A stretch of 64,000 bases of DNA from positions 3,162,001 to 3,226,000 of the forward strand of contig OY970227.1 in NCBI GenBank assembly GCA_963714055.1. Direction: 5' to 3'. Below the pieces are notes generated by a model. That model was not told where the DNA came from and did not search any database. It saw only the letters and a list, made by a program, of their open reading frames with translations. How positions within the stretch are numbered: the stretch's first letter is position 1; every line of letters starts with the position of its first letter. Below are positions 25,227 to 34,938 of the stretch, one piece after another. The stretch is from JACDBE01 sp963714055 (lineage in GTDB: Bacteria; Actinomycetota; Acidimicrobiia; Spongiisociales; UBA5794). Made by a program: the position numbers and the translations under genes.

Positions 25227-26252
25227 TCAGGTGAGGGGCAGCGGAGGCTGCAGCCAGGACGGACGGTCGTCGGGCTCCACGGAGGTGACCCACTTCACCC
25301 ACCAGTAGCCGCGGCGACCGGGGGCGATCAACCGCACCGGCGCACCGTGACCGGCCCGGAGCGGCTCGCCGCCGTAGCCGACGGCCAGGTACAGGTCGCC
25401 GATGGCATCGGTCGCGAACAGCCGGTCGTACCCGGTCGTGGAGCCGACCCGGATGCTGCGGCCGCTCGGGTCGACCAGCAGATCACCCAGCGGCACGGCG
25501 TCCCACGACTGGTCGCTCCACCACCCGCCGGTGCAGTCCAGCCGGGCCACCACCGGCCGGGCACGTCGCCGCAACGCGTCGACCGAGATCGGCGTTCCGG
25601 CGACGACCAGCGGCCAGGTCGCCTCATCGATGTCCCCGGGCTGGCGGTCGTCCAGCCAGATCGTCTGCGGCATCGACGCCGGGTGGAAAGACGCCGTCTC
25701 GTGCGACCCGGTGAGCCGCCGGTCGCCTCCGGCGAGCCCGGCGGCGCCGGCCACCGCTCGCTGGGCGACGTGGACGGCGGCGGCGCCGGCGAGCACCAAC
25801 CCGCCTCGCAGCGCCACCCGCCGGTCCATGTCGAAGGCGCGGGGACGGACCGGGCGACTGGCGAGATGCCAGGCGAACAGGGGGATGAGCATGAAGGCGA
25901 GCAGGCAGTGGACCCACAGGGCCGACCAGTAGCCCACGCCGTACCAGAGGCCGGTGGCGTGGGCGAGACCGACGACGACGGTGCCCAGCACCAGGATCCC
26001 GAAGCCGGCGGAGACCCAGCGGGTGGCGCGCCCCCGCCGGAACCCGGCGGCCACCGGGCCGCGCAGCTTGGCCGGAACCAGCAGCAGCAGCGCCAGCCCG
26101 ACGACGCCGTGAGCGACGGCGAGCGGCCCGTTCCACCGGTCGCCGGCGGCCCACGAGCCGAGCCCGGTGACTATCGCAGTCACCACGAGGAGCTCGAGGA
26201 AGAGGTTGACCTGGCGCCCGGTCAGCGGTCCGAGGCCCCGGGTCTTCGCCAC
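25227..26252 (-). CDS. Membrane cytochrome-b561-like / sulfite-oxidase-type molybdopterin fusion protein
   Basis: 341 aa. Four hydrophobic segments in residues 15-150 carry His residues (VAHGVVG, HATGLW, WVHCLLAF, FAWHLAS) able to bind heme. Residues about 180-341 are a sulfite-oxidase-fold molybdopterin domain with the Mo-ligand Cys in RLDCTGGWWSDQSW and the substrate-side RAGHGAPVRLIAPGRRGYWWVKW. The domain topology suggests an electron-transferring oxidoreductase feeding or draining the quinone pool. The substrate is unknown; the cupredoxin downstream is a plausible partner. Confidence 0.82.
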   Translation of the reverse strand: MAKTRGLGPLTGRQVNLFLELLVVTAIVTGLGSWAAGDRWNGPLAVAHGVVGLALLLLVPAKLRGPVAAGFRRGRATRWVSAGFGILVLGTVVVGLAHATGLWYGVGYWSALWVHCLLAFMLIPLFAWHLASRPVRPRAFDMDRRVALRGGLVLAGAAAVHVAQRAVAGAAGLAGGDRRLTGSHETASFHPASMPQTIWLDDRQPGDIDEATWPLVVAGTPISVDALRRRARPVVARLDCTGGWWSDQSWDAVPLGDLLVDPSGRSIRVGSTTGYDRLFATDAIGDLYLAVGYGGEPLRAGHGAPVRLIAPGRRGYWWVKWVTSVEPDDRPSWLQPPLPLT

Positions 26253-26274
26253 CGCAGGCCGGTCGCCGGGCGCC

Positions 26275-27114
26275 TCAGTAGAGCGCCGAGGCGAGCTGGC
26301 GGCGGTACAGCGCGGTCAGCGGGTGCTCGTTGGAGAGCACCTCGAAGATGTCCAGCATGGCCAGTCGCGCCGCGTCGGCGGCATCGCCCTTCTCGCGGAC
26401 CACCGCCAGCATGCGGTCGAGCGCCGGCTCGTACTCGCCGTGCGAGGCCAGCGCCCTGGCCAGCGCCAACCGGGCGGCGCCGTCGGTCGGGTCGGCAGCG
26501 ACGGCTCGCTCCAGCTCGGACACGTCGGTGCTGCGGGCTTGGGTCAGCCGGGCGGCGGCCTGGAGCCGGTCGACCTCGGGGGTGGGCACCAGCTTGCCGA
26601 GCACGATCAACGCCTCGTCGGTGTCGCCGCGGGCGATGAGCAGGGAAGCGAGCCCGGTCCCCGCCTCGGGATGGTCGGCACGGGTCTCCAGCACGGCTCG
26701 GAAGAGGTACTCGGCCCGCTCGGCGTCGCCGGCGAGGGCGGCGTCACGGGCCTCGTCGACGGCTCGGTCGAGCTCCGAAGGGACGATCTGCTCCAACCAC
26801 TGGCGCACCGCGGCCTCGGGGATGGCTCCCGTGAAGCGGGAAACCGGCGTCCCGTCGCGGAAGGCGACCACGGTGGGGATGCCCTGGACGCCGAGGCGGT
26901 CGGACAGCTCCTGGTTGGTGTCGACGTCGACCTTGACCAGCTCCCAGGCCCCGTTGGCCTCGGCGGCCAGCTTCTCCAGCACGGGGCCGAGGACCTTGCA
27001 CGGGCCGCACCACTCGGCCCACAGGTCGACCACCACCGGCACCTCCCGGCTGCGCTGGACGACGGCGGTGGGGAAGTCCTCGGTGGTGACGTCGGTGACG
27101 TATTCGCTCGCCAT
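26275..27114 (-). CDS. Thioredoxin domain with TPR-like tail (CnoX/YbbN type)
   Basis: 279 aa. The thioredoxin fold has the WCGPC active site near residue 35, the cis-Pro loop GIPTVVAF and a normal first 110 residues. The remainder is helical TPR-like repeats (YLFRAVLETRADHPEAGTGLA and following). This is the layout of YbbN/CnoX holdase-thioredoxins. A TACGAT -10 is 7 nt upstream. It is the first gene of a minus-strand run with the molybdopterin gene 22 bp downstream. Confidence 0.9.
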   Translation of the reverse strand: MASEYVTDVTTEDFPTAVVQRSREVPVVVDLWAEWCGPCKVLGPVLEKLAAEANGAWELVKVDVDTNQELSDRLGVQGIPTVVAFRDGTPVSRFTGAIPEAAVRQWLEQIVPSELDRAVDEARDAALAGDAERAEYLFRAVLETRADHPEAGTGLASLLIARGDTDEALIVLGKLVPTPEVDRLQAAARLTQARSTDVSELERAVAADPTDGAARLALARALASHGEYEPALDRMLAVVREKGDAADAARLAMLDIFEVLSNEHPLTALYRRQLASALY

Positions 27115-27121
27115 GATTCCA

Positions 27122-27127
27122 ATCGTA
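27122..27127 (-). promoter_or_regulatory. -10 element, leaderless promoter of the thioredoxin-TPR gene
   Basis: TACGAT on the minus strand, 7 nt before ATG 27114. It lies in the 72-bp divergent gap shared with dapA, whose own -10 TACCGT is at 27173-27178. Confidence 0.6.
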
Positions 27128-27186
27128 GATTACGCGCTCGGGTTGCCCACCGGTCCCGAGCAGGCCCAGTGCTACCGTGGCCCGCC

Positions 27187-28089
27187 ATGGATGCCCGACG
27201 CGGACCGTTCGGGTCGCTGCTCACCGCTGTGATCACCCCGTTCGATGGCGACGGCGCCGTCGACTACCAGGCGTTCTGGCGGCTGCTCCTCCATCTGCAT
27301 GAAACCGGTACCGACGCCGTCGTGGTGTGCGGGACGACCGGCGAGGGCCCCACGCTCTCCGACGAGGAGAAGCTGGCGCTGTTCTCCACCGCGGTCGACG
27401 CCGCCGCAGGCACCGGGGGGACGATGAAGGTGGTGGCCTCGACCGGCACCTACGACACCGCCCACTCCGTCGAGCTCACCCGCCGGGCCGCCGAGATCGG
27501 CTGCGACGGGGTGATGGCGGTGACCCCCTACTACTCGAAGCCGCCGCAGGAGGGGCTGTACCGCCACTTCGTCGCCATCGCCGACGCCTCCGACCTCCCC
27601 GTGCTCCTCTACAACATCCCGGGCCGGACGGCGCGCCTCATCGACGTCGACACGCTGGTCCGTCTCGGCGGCCACCCCAACATCGTCGCCGTCAAGGACG
27701 CCGTCGACGACCTCGACTACACGAAGCGGTCGCTGGCCGAGCTCCCGGATGACTTCGCCGTCTACTCCGGTTCGGACGCCTTCACCTTCGACAGCATGCA
27801 GGCCGGGGGGGTCGGCGTCGTCTCGGTCGCCTCCCACCTCGTCGGCCTCCGCTTGAAGGCGATGATCGAGGCGCTCCTCGAAGGTCAGGTCGACGCCGCC
27901 TCCGGAATCAACGCCGAGCTGGCGCCGCTGTTCGAGGCGTTGTTCGTCGAGCCCAACCCGATGCCGCTCAAGGCCGCCCTCAACCGCTGGTGGGGGCCGG
28001 TCGGCGACCCGCGGCTCCCGCTCATCCCGGCGTCGGACGAGACAGTCGCCCTCCTGGAGGCGGCGCTCACCCCCGTCGCCGTCGTATGA
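27187..28089 (+). CDS. dapA: 4-hydroxy-tetrahydrodipicolinate synthase
   Basis: 300 aa. Condenses pyruvate with aspartate semialdehyde in the diaminopimelate pathway. The Schiff-base Lys is in IVAVKDAV, the catalytic Tyr in LLYNIPGRTA, and the CGTTGEGPTLS strand is standard. It is full length. The TACCGT -10 is 8 nt before ATG. The stop overlaps the rnj start by 4 nt (ATGA), the common dapA-rnj pairing. Confidence 0.96.
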   Translation: MDARRGPFGSLLTAVITPFDGDGAVDYQAFWRLLLHLHETGTDAVVVCGTTGEGPTLSDEEKLALFSTAVDAAAGTGGTMKVVASTGTYDTAHSVELTRRAAEIGCDGVMAVTPYYSKPPQEGLYRHFVAIADASDLPVLLYNIPGRTARLIDVDTLVRLGGHPNIVAVKDAVDDLDYTKRSLAELPDDFAVYSGSDAFTFDSMQAGGVGVVSVASHLVGLRLKAMIEALLEGQVDAASGINAELAPLFEALFVEPNPMPLKAALNRWWGPVGDPRLPLIPASDETVALLEAALTPVAVV

Positions 28090-29715
28090 CGGTATCGCTC
28101 AGCTTCCTCGGAGGCCTCGGGGAGATCGGGAGGAACTGCGCCGTCCTCGAGGCCGGGGGCAGGCTGGCGCTCATCGACTGCGGGCTGATGTTCCCCGAGG
28201 AGGAGATGCTCGGGGTCGACCTCGTTCTCCCCGACTTCTCGTGGGTGGTCGACCGCCGTCGCGACGTCGCCTGCGTCGTCCTCACCCACGGCCACGAGGA
28301 CCACGTGGGTGCCCTGGCCTATTTCCTCCGCCAGGTGCCGGTGCCGGTCTACGGCACCCCGCTGACGGTGGAACTGGCCCGCAGCAGGGTGGAGGAGCTG
28401 AACATCTCCGCCGACTTCAACGCGGTCAAGCCGGGGGAGTGGATCGAGCAGGGACCGTTCCGCTTCGCCCTCGTGGCGGTCGCCCACAGCGTCCCGCAGG
28501 CGACGGGGGTCGTGTTCGACACCGACGAGGGGCTGATCGTCCACTCCGGTGACTTCAAGCTCGACCCGACCCCGATCGACGGGACCACCACCGACCTCGG
28601 CGCCTTCGCCGGGTTCGGGAGGATGGGCGTGAGGCTGCTGCTGGCGGACAGCACCAACGCCGAGGTACCCGGCTTCACGCCGTCCGAAGCGACCATCGGT
28701 CGCCCGATCGCCGAGCTCACCAGCCGGGCGGAAGGACGGGTGATCATCGCCTGCTTCGCCAGCCACGTGCACCGGGTACAGCAGGCAGTCGACGCCGTCG
28801 TCGGGGCGGGTCGCAAGCTCGCCTTCCTCGGCCGCTCGATGCTGCGCAACACCGAGGTGGCGGGCCGGCTCGGTCTGCTCGACGTGCCCGACGGTGTCGA
28901 GCTCCCGCTCGACGAGCTGCTCGCCCTGCCCGCCGAGCAGACCGCGGTCATCTGCACCGGGAGCCAGGGCGAGCCGTTCGCCGCCCTGTCGCTGATGGCC
29001 CAGGGCGAGCACCGCTCCATCGACCTGACCGCCGGCGACACGGTGATCCTGTCGGCGACGCCGATCCCGGGCAACGAGACCAAGGTCTACCGGGTGATCA
29101 ACAACCTGGTGCGGCGCGGGGTCATCGTCCATCACGGGCGCAACGCACCGGTGCACGTGTCCGGGCACGCCGCCCGTGACGAGCTGGCCACCTTCATGAA
29201 CGTGGTGGCCCCCCGGGCGTTCGTTCCGGTCCACGGCGAGTACCGGCACCTGGTGGCCAGTGCCGAGCTGGCCAGGACGGTGGGTGTCGGCGAGGTCGAG
29301 ATCTGCGAGGACGGCGATCGGGTGGTCTTCGCGCGGCGGGAAGCTCACCGTGGAGCGCGGGGCCTTTCCCGCCGGGTACGTCTACATCGACGGCTCGGGG
29401 GTCGGCGACTTGGACGGGGTGCTGCGCGACCGGCGCCATCTCGCCGACGACGGGGTGCTCATCGTCACCGTCGGCGTCGACATGGCCAGCGGGGAGATCG
29501 TGGTGGGGCCCGAGGTCGACAGCCACGGCGTCACCGACGATCCCAAGGACCTGCACCGCGAGATCGTCGCCGCGGTGGAGAAGGCGGTGGCGGAGCTGGC
29601 CACTCCCGTCGACCGCGACGGGCTGCGCCGCACCATGCGCACCGAGAGCGGCCGGGTGGTCAAGCGGATGCTGGCGCGCCGCCCCGTTCTCATCCCCGTC
29701 CTGTTGGAGGTCTAG
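28086..29715 (+). CDS. rnj: Ribonuclease J, one +1 frameshift
   Basis: RNase J is a metallo-beta-lactamase/beta-CASP exo- and endoribonuclease acting in mRNA and rRNA processing. The zinc motif HGHEDH is near residue 75, and the beta-CASP part and SGHAARDEL region follow. The frame breaks near codon 415. The next frame resumes with KLTVERGAFPAGYVYIDG and runs through the C-terminal domain to a normal end. Dropping one G from CGGG near 29340 restores 542 aa. A sequencing insertion is favoured over true decay because both halves keep full family conservation. Confidence 0.9.
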
Positions 29716-29730
29716 GGGCGGCAACCTCGC

Positions 29731-29779
29731 CAACTTTGAGCGAGTGGCGCCATGTGGTGTGTTCAATCGCTCAAAGTTG
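29731..29779 (+). repeat. Palindromic repeat family 1, copy 1
   Basis: AACTTTGAGCGA and TCGCTCAAAGTT form a perfect 12-bp inverted repeat around a 23-nt loop containing GGCGCC. It is the first of three units in a tandem array behind rnj. Confidence 0.85.
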
Positions 29780-29803
29780 CACCGGGTGGGGGACGCGCGA
29801 TCG

Positions 29804-29850
29804 AACTTTGAGCGAGTGGCGCCATGTGGTGTGTTCAATCGCTCAAAGTT
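29804..29850 (+). repeat. Palindromic repeat family 1, copy 2
   Basis: Same 47-bp core as copy 1. The intervening CRCCGGGTGGGGG-type spacer is also repeated, giving a period of about 73 bp. Confidence 0.85.
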
Positions 29851-29876
29851 GCGCCGGGTGGGGGGACGTGCGATCG

Positions 29877-29923
29877 AACTTTGAGCGAGTGGCGCCATGT
29901 GGTGTGTTCAATCGCTCAAAGTT
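29877..29923 (+). repeat. Palindromic repeat family 1, copy 3
   Basis: Third unit of the array, identical core. It ends about 40 bp before the ftsK -10 region. Confidence 0.85.
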
Positions 29924-29978
29924 GGGAGGTTCGGGGGTCGTTTGCGGAGAGGCCGGCCGGCGGTAAGGTGCGCGTCCC

Positions 29979-32219
29979 ATGCCGACACGGTCACCAAGCC
30001 GTGGGGCCAAGGGGCGGAGGACGGTCAGCAAAACCCAGCAGCGGCGGAAGAGCCTGGGCCTCGTCGAAGCGCTACGACGGGTCAAGGAGCGGTTCCGCAA
30101 CCGGCTCGGTCGTCAGACCGACGACATCTGGGGCGTCCTCGTCATCGTCGTCGCCATCGTCGGCGGCCTCGCCTTCGTCGGTGCCGCCGGACCGGTCGGC
30201 GACGGGGTGGCCGACGGGCTCGCCATCTTCTTCGGGATCGGGTCGTGGTTCATCCCGGTGCTGATCGCCATCATCGGCGTTGCGATGGTCGGGACCATGC
30301 CCCGGGCCGACTACGCCAGGCTGACCATCGGGATCCTCCTGATCTTCGCCTCGGCCCTGGCCCTGGTCCACCTGATCGCCGGCAGCCTCCCGCTCTCGGC
30401 GGGGATTCCGACGGTCATGGAACGTGGTGGCGCCGTCGGGTCGCTCGTCTCCTTCCCGCTCCGCCGGCTGATCGGGTTCTGGGGTACCTCGGTGGTGTTG
30501 TTCTCGGCGCTGTGCGTCGGCGTGCTCATCGCCACCAAGGCGACGGTGCGCGACGTGCTTCACGCCATGGGCGACACCTTCACCTGGGCGCGCCACCGGG
30601 TCGGGCTGCCGCCCGGCGTGACCGGCGTGAGGGTGACCACCCGTCCCGCCGCCCCCACGCCGGCGCCGCAGGCGCAGAAGGGCCCCGCCATCGCCAAGCC
30701 CGAGGCGAAGACGACCGCCCCCCGCAAGTCCAGGCCCCGCCAGCCGGCGGCGCCGATGGCTCGGCCCACCAGGTCCGGCGGCTACCAGCTGCCGCCGCTC
30801 GGGCTCCTGCACCGCAGCGAGTCGGCCGGGCACAATCGCCGGGCTCTGGAGCAGGCCGGGGTCGAGTTGCAGGACGCCCTGCACCAGCACGGCGTCGACG
30901 CCCGCCTGGTGCGCATCGTCCCCGGCCCGACGGTCACCCGCTTCGAGATCGAGCTCGCCCCCGGGGTCAAGGTCTCGCGGATCACGGGGATGGCCAGCGA
31001 CATCGCCTACGCCATGGCGTCGGCGGACGTCCGCATCCTCGCCCCGATCCCCGGGAAGAGCGCCATCGGCATCGAGGTGCCCAACCGCCACCGCGAGCTG
31101 GTCACGCTCGGTGACCTGCTGGTCTCGGCCGAGGCCGACGACCCCGACCCGATGAAGATCGCCCTCGGCAAGGACATCTCGGGGGCGACGCGGCTGCTGA
31201 AGCTCGACGAGCTCCCCCATGTGCTCATCGCCGGAGCCACCGGGGCGGGCAAGTCGTCGTGCATCAACGCCCTGGTCACGTCGCTGCTGATGAGGGCCAC
31301 CCCCGACGACGTGCGGCTGATCCTCGTCGACCCCAAGAGGGTCGAGCTGGGCCAGTACAACGGCGTGCCCCATCTGCTCACCAAGGTCATCACCAACCCG
31401 AAGCGGGCCGCCGAGGCGCTGCAGTGGGCGGTGGCGGAGATGGACCGCCGCTACTCGCTGCTGGCGGAGGCGGGGGTGCGCGACATCATCAGCTACCGGG
31501 AGATGTTCGACGCCGGCGCCCTCGACGAGGACGGCTTCGACCGCTTCCCGTACATCGTGGTGATCGTGGACGAGCTCAACGACCTGATGATGGTGGCGGG
31601 CCGGACGGTGGAGGACTCGGTGGTGCGGATCGCCCAGATGGCCCGGGCGGTCGGCATCCACCTGGTCCTGGCGACACAGCGGCCGTCGGTGAACGTGATC
31701 ACCGGGGTGATCAAGGCGAACGTGCCGTCGCGCCTCGCCTTCTCGGTGGCGTCGCAGACCGACTCCCGGGTCATCCTCGACAGCGCCGGCGCCGAGAAGC
31801 TCGTCGGGCTGGGCGACATGCTGGTGGTGACGGCACGCGACCCCAAACCGGAGCGGATCCAGGGTGCGTTCGTCTCCGAGGCAGAGGTGAGGGCGGTCGT
31901 CGACTGGGCGAAGCGTCAGGAGCAGGTGATCTACCGCGACGCCGACGTGTTCGAGGTCGCCGCCAGGGCCGCCGAGGTCGAGGCCGACTTCGAGGGCGAG
32001 GACCCCGAGGTCATCCGGGAGGCGATCGAGCTGATCGTCCGTTCCCAGCTCGGCTCGACGTCGATGCTGCAGCGCAAGCTCCGCATCGGGTTCGCCCGCG
32101 CCGGTCGGGTGATGGACATCCTGGAGAACAAGGGCATCGTCGGTCCCTCCGAGGGCTCCAAGGCCCGGGAGGTCCTGATCACCGAGGACGAGCTGGCGGA
32201 GTTCCTCGTCGACGCCTGA
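29979..32219 (+). CDS. ftsK: DNA translocase FtsK/SpoIIIE
   Basis: 746 aa. The N-terminal membrane domain has about four helices (WGVLVIVVAIVGGLAFVG and three more to residue 190) and a short Pro/Ala/Lys linker. The motor domain shows Walker A GATGAGKSS near residue 420 and Walker B YIVVIVDELNDL. The gamma DNA-reading domain (SQLGSTSMLQRKLRIGFARA) closes it. It pumps chromosomal DNA through the division septum. The linker is short compared with E. coli FtsK, nearer to SpoIIIE size. The -10 TAAGGT is 9 nt before ATG. Confidence 0.95.
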   Translation: MPTRSPSRGAKGRRTVSKTQQRRKSLGLVEALRRVKERFRNRLGRQTDDIWGVLVIVVAIVGGLAFVGAAGPVGDGVADGLAIFFGIGSWFIPVLIAIIGVAMVGTMPRADYARLTIGILLIFASALALVHLIAGSLPLSAGIPTVMERGGAVGSLVSFPLRRLIGFWGTSVVLFSALCVGVLIATKATVRDVLHAMGDTFTWARHRVGLPPGVTGVRVTTRPAAPTPAPQAQKGPAIAKPEAKTTAPRKSRPRQPAAPMARPTRSGGYQLPPLGLLHRSESAGHNRRALEQAGVELQDALHQHGVDARLVRIVPGPTVTRFEIELAPGVKVSRITGMASDIAYAMASADVRILAPIPGKSAIGIEVPNRHRELVTLGDLLVSAEADDPDPMKIALGKDISGATRLLKLDELPHVLIAGATGAGKSSCINALVTSLLMRATPDDVRLILVDPKRVELGQYNGVPHLLTKVITNPKRAAEALQWAVAEMDRRYSLLAEAGVRDIISYREMFDAGALDEDGFDRFPYIVVIVDELNDLMMVAGRTVEDSVVRIAQMARAVGIHLVLATQRPSVNVITGVIKANVPSRLAFSVASQTDSRVILDSAGAEKLVGLGDMLVVTARDPKPERIQGAFVSEAEVRAVVDWAKRQEQVIYRDADVFEVAARAAEVEADFEGEDPEVIREAIELIVRSQLGSTSMLQRKLRIGFARAGRVMDILENKGIVGPSEGSKAREVLITEDELAEFLVDA

Positions 32220-32270
32220 TCGCATTGCGGACGTTCCCTGACCGCCAGCGCGGCCTAGTGTCGCGGGCGC

Positions 32271-33023
32271 ATGGCGCGGTTCACCGATACGGACGAGTTC
32301 GCAGGGGCCGAGTTCGTCCACGTCGACATGAGCAGGGCTCGCTTCGTCGACTCGACGATGGAGAACGCCTGGCTGCGCGCCGTCTACCTCGACGGGGCGG
32401 TCATCGAGGCGACCTTCCTGAACGAGGGCACGCTCCACATCAACGGCGTCGACGTCGTGCCGCTGGTCGAGGCCGAGCTCGACCGTCGCAATCCGGGGCG
32501 GTCGCTGATGCGGAGCACCACTCCGGACGGGCTCGGCGACGCCTGGGCGGCGGTGGAAGCGACCTGGGCAGCCACGCTGGAGCGGGTCGCCGGGATGCCG
32601 GACGGCACGGTCGACGTGTCGGTCGAGGGGGAGTTCACGTTCGCCCAGACCCTGCGCCACCTGACGTTCGCCGTCGACGCCTGGCTGAACAAGGGCATCC
32701 TCGACCTGGCCGAGCCGTTCCACCCCTACGGCCAGCCGCATCGCGGGGCGGCGGAAGACGGCTTCGACATGTCGCTGCTCACCGACGAAACACCGCCCTA
32801 CCCGGCGGTGGTCGAGGTGTTCCGTGAGCGGCAGGCGATGATGGGCGAATACCTGGCCACCGTCACCGATGCCCAGCTCGCCGAGGAACGCCCCTTCGTG
32901 TGGGGTCCCGAGCACCGGATGCCCGTGCTGGACTGCGTGCACGTCGTCCTCAACGAGTCGTGGGAGCACCATCGCTACGCGGTTCGCGACCTCGACGCCA
33001 TGTCGGTGGACGAGCCCGGCTGA
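32271..33023 (+). CDS. Pentapeptide-like N-terminus fused to DinB-type domain
   Basis: 250 aa. The first 50 residues form a few pentapeptide-like repeats (AEFVHVDMSRARFVDSTMENA). The rest is a DinB_2-type four-helix bundle with candidate metal-binding His in LRHLTFAVDAW and NESWEHHRYAVRDL. DinB-superfamily proteins are often thiol-dependent transferases; the substrate here is unknown. A TAGTGT -10 lies 9 nt before ATG. Confidence 0.75.
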   Translation: MARFTDTDEFAGAEFVHVDMSRARFVDSTMENAWLRAVYLDGAVIEATFLNEGTLHINGVDVVPLVEAELDRRNPGRSLMRSTTPDGLGDAWAAVEATWAATLERVAGMPDGTVDVSVEGEFTFAQTLRHLTFAVDAWLNKGILDLAEPFHPYGQPHRGAAEDGFDMSLLTDETPPYPAVVEVFRERQAMMGEYLATVTDAQLAEERPFVWGPEHRMPVLDCVHVVLNESWEHHRYAVRDLDAMSVDEPG

Positions 33024-33094
33024 GCGCCCGACAGAGCGAAGCAACATCCATCGTCGCCAAGGGCTGACGACGGCGCCGGTACGCTCGACCGGCG

Positions 33095-34885
33095 ATGACC
33101 TCGGCCCGATTCGACGACCTGACCCCCGGCTCCGAGCACGCCTTCGTGTTCTCCGGCCCGGTCGACGAGGTCGTCGCCCACCGGCCCGACGAGGTGGCGG
33201 CGGCGATAGCCGCGATGGAGGAAGCCACCGGCCGGGGGCTGTGGGCGGCCGGGTACTTGACGTACGAGGCCGCCGCCGGGCTCGACCCGGCACTCCCGGT
33301 CCATCCGCCCGTCGACGATCGTCCGCTTCTCCACTTCGACCTCTACCGGAGCCGGATCGAAGTACCTCCGTTGTCCCGGCCCGCCGCCGTAGCCGGCTAC
33401 GAGGTCTCGGATTGGGAACCGGGAATGGACCAGGAGACGTTCACCGGCGCCGTCGCCGCCATCCACGACGCCATCGCCGCCGGCGACACCTACCAGGTCA
33501 ACCTCACCTTCCCGCTGCAGGCCCGGTTCGCCGGCGATCCGGCGGCGTGGTACGCCGACCTTGCCGGCGCCCAGCTGGGAGCCTTCAACGCGCACCTCGA
33601 GTTCGGCGACCGGCACCTGCTCAGTGCCTCGCCCGAGCTCTTCTTCTCGCTCGACGGCGATCGCATCACCACCCGACCGATGAAGGGCACGATCCGTCGG
33701 GGAAGGTGGACCGAGGAGGACGTCGCCCTCGCCGCCCGGCTGGCCGGGTCCGAGAAGGACCGTGCCGAGAACGTGATGATCGTCGACCTGCTCCGCAGCG
33801 ACCTGGGCAAGGTCGCCGAGGTGGGGAGCGTGGCGGTGGATCGCCTGTTCGCCGTCGAGCGCTACGAGACGGTGTGGCAGCTGACCTCGACCATCTCGGC
33901 GCGGCTGGCTGCCGGTGCCACGCTCACCGACGTTCTCCGGGCGTTGTTCCCGTGCGGTTCGGTGACCGGGGCCCCGAAGCGCAGCACGATGCAGATCATC
34001 CGGGCGCTGGAGACCCGCCCAAGGGGCCCGTACTGCGGGGCGATAGGGTTCGCCGGCCCGAGGCGGCAGGATGGCGGGATCCACGCCATGTTCAACGTGG
34101 CCATCCGGACGGTGGACCTCGACCTGAGCGCCGCCCGGGCAACCTACGGCGTGGGATGCGGGATCACCTGGGGCTCCGAGGCGGCGAGCGAGTACGAGGA
34201 GGCCCGTTGGAAGGCGCAACTGCTGACGGGACGGCGTGCCGACTTCGACCTGGTGGAGACGATCGCCTGGGACCCCGACGAGGGCTTTCGCCACCTCGAT
34301 CGGCACCTCGAGCGCCTCGACGGGTCGGCGGGCTACTTCGGGTTCGCCTTCGACCGTTCCATCGTGGAGCGGTCACTCGACAGCACCGTCGCCGGCCTGT
34401 CCGAGCCGCTCCGGGTGCGCGTCACCGCCGCACGCTCGGGTGATGTCCACGTCGAGGCGGCGCCGCTCGACACTCTGGCCGTCGAACCCGTCCGGTTCGC
34501 CCTCGCCCCGCTCCCGCTGCCACCGGACGACGTCCTCCTCTTCCACAAGACCACGGCGCGGGAGCAGTACCGGGAGCCGCGGCGACTGGCTCCCGATGCC
34601 GACGACGTGCTGCTGGTCAACGACCGGGGTGAGCTGACCGAGTTCACCGTGGCCAACGTCGCCCTCCTCCACGACGGCGTCTGGTACACCCCGCCGCTCG
34701 GGTCCGGCCTGCTGCCCGGCACCTACCGAGCGGAGCTGGTCGACCAGGGTGCCCTCACCGAGCGGGTGCTGACGGTCGCCGACCTCGACGCCGCCGAGGA
34801 AGTCGCCTGGTTCAACTCGCTGAGAGGCTGGCGCAAGGCGCAGCCGATCGGCAAGGCTGCGTTTCCGGCGGCACCGTTGCGGTAG
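33095..34885 (+). CDS. pabBC: Aminodeoxychorismate synthase component I fused to 4-amino-4-deoxychorismate lyase
   Basis: 596 aa. Residues 1-370 are a PabB chorismate-binding domain with MKGTIRRGR, the DLLRSDLGKVAEVG block and a CGSVTGAPK catalytic segment. Residues about 375-596 are a PabC-like class IV PLP enzyme with the PLP Lys in FHKTTAREQY and the substrate loop LTEFTVANV. The fusion performs the last two steps to p-aminobenzoate for folate. The glutaminase PabA is not in the window. A TACGCT -10 sits 9 nt upstream. Confidence 0.9.
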   Translation: MTSARFDDLTPGSEHAFVFSGPVDEVVAHRPDEVAAAIAAMEEATGRGLWAAGYLTYEAAAGLDPALPVHPPVDDRPLLHFDLYRSRIEVPPLSRPAAVAGYEVSDWEPGMDQETFTGAVAAIHDAIAAGDTYQVNLTFPLQARFAGDPAAWYADLAGAQLGAFNAHLEFGDRHLLSASPELFFSLDGDRITTRPMKGTIRRGRWTEEDVALAARLAGSEKDRAENVMIVDLLRSDLGKVAEVGSVAVDRLFAVERYETVWQLTSTISARLAAGATLTDVLRALFPCGSVTGAPKRSTMQIIRALETRPRGPYCGAIGFAGPRRQDGGIHAMFNVAIRTVDLDLSAARATYGVGCGITWGSEAASEYEEARWKAQLLTGRRADFDLVETIAWDPDEGFRHLDRHLERLDGSAGYFGFAFDRSIVERSLDSTVAGLSEPLRVRVTAARSGDVHVEAAPLDTLAVEPVRFALAPLPLPPDDVLLFHKTTAREQYREPRRLAPDADDVLLVNDRGELTEFTVANVALLHDGVWYTPPLGSGLLPGTYRAELVDQGALTERVLTVADLDAAEEVAWFNSLRGWRKAQPIGKAAFPAAPLR

Positions 34886-34938
34886 GGTGCCGCCGCGACG
34901 GGTTCGGGGGAAACGACACGTCGAAAGGCGGAGGACGA

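Noticed and set aside
29731..29923. Tandem 47-bp palindromes as a CRISPR array
   Set aside because: Only three units, spacers are near-identical copies rather than unique, and the same element occurs singly elsewhere; no cas genes.
29727..29966. Repeat-derived peptides such as FERVAPCGVFNRSKL as a coding family
   Set aside because: They appear only where the palindromic repeat is read in frame and lack starts or ribosome-binding sites.
30072..33293. 1073-aa minus-strand ORF antisense to ftsK and neighbours
   Set aside because: High-GC shadow ORF with no recognisable motif; ftsK on the other strand is certain.
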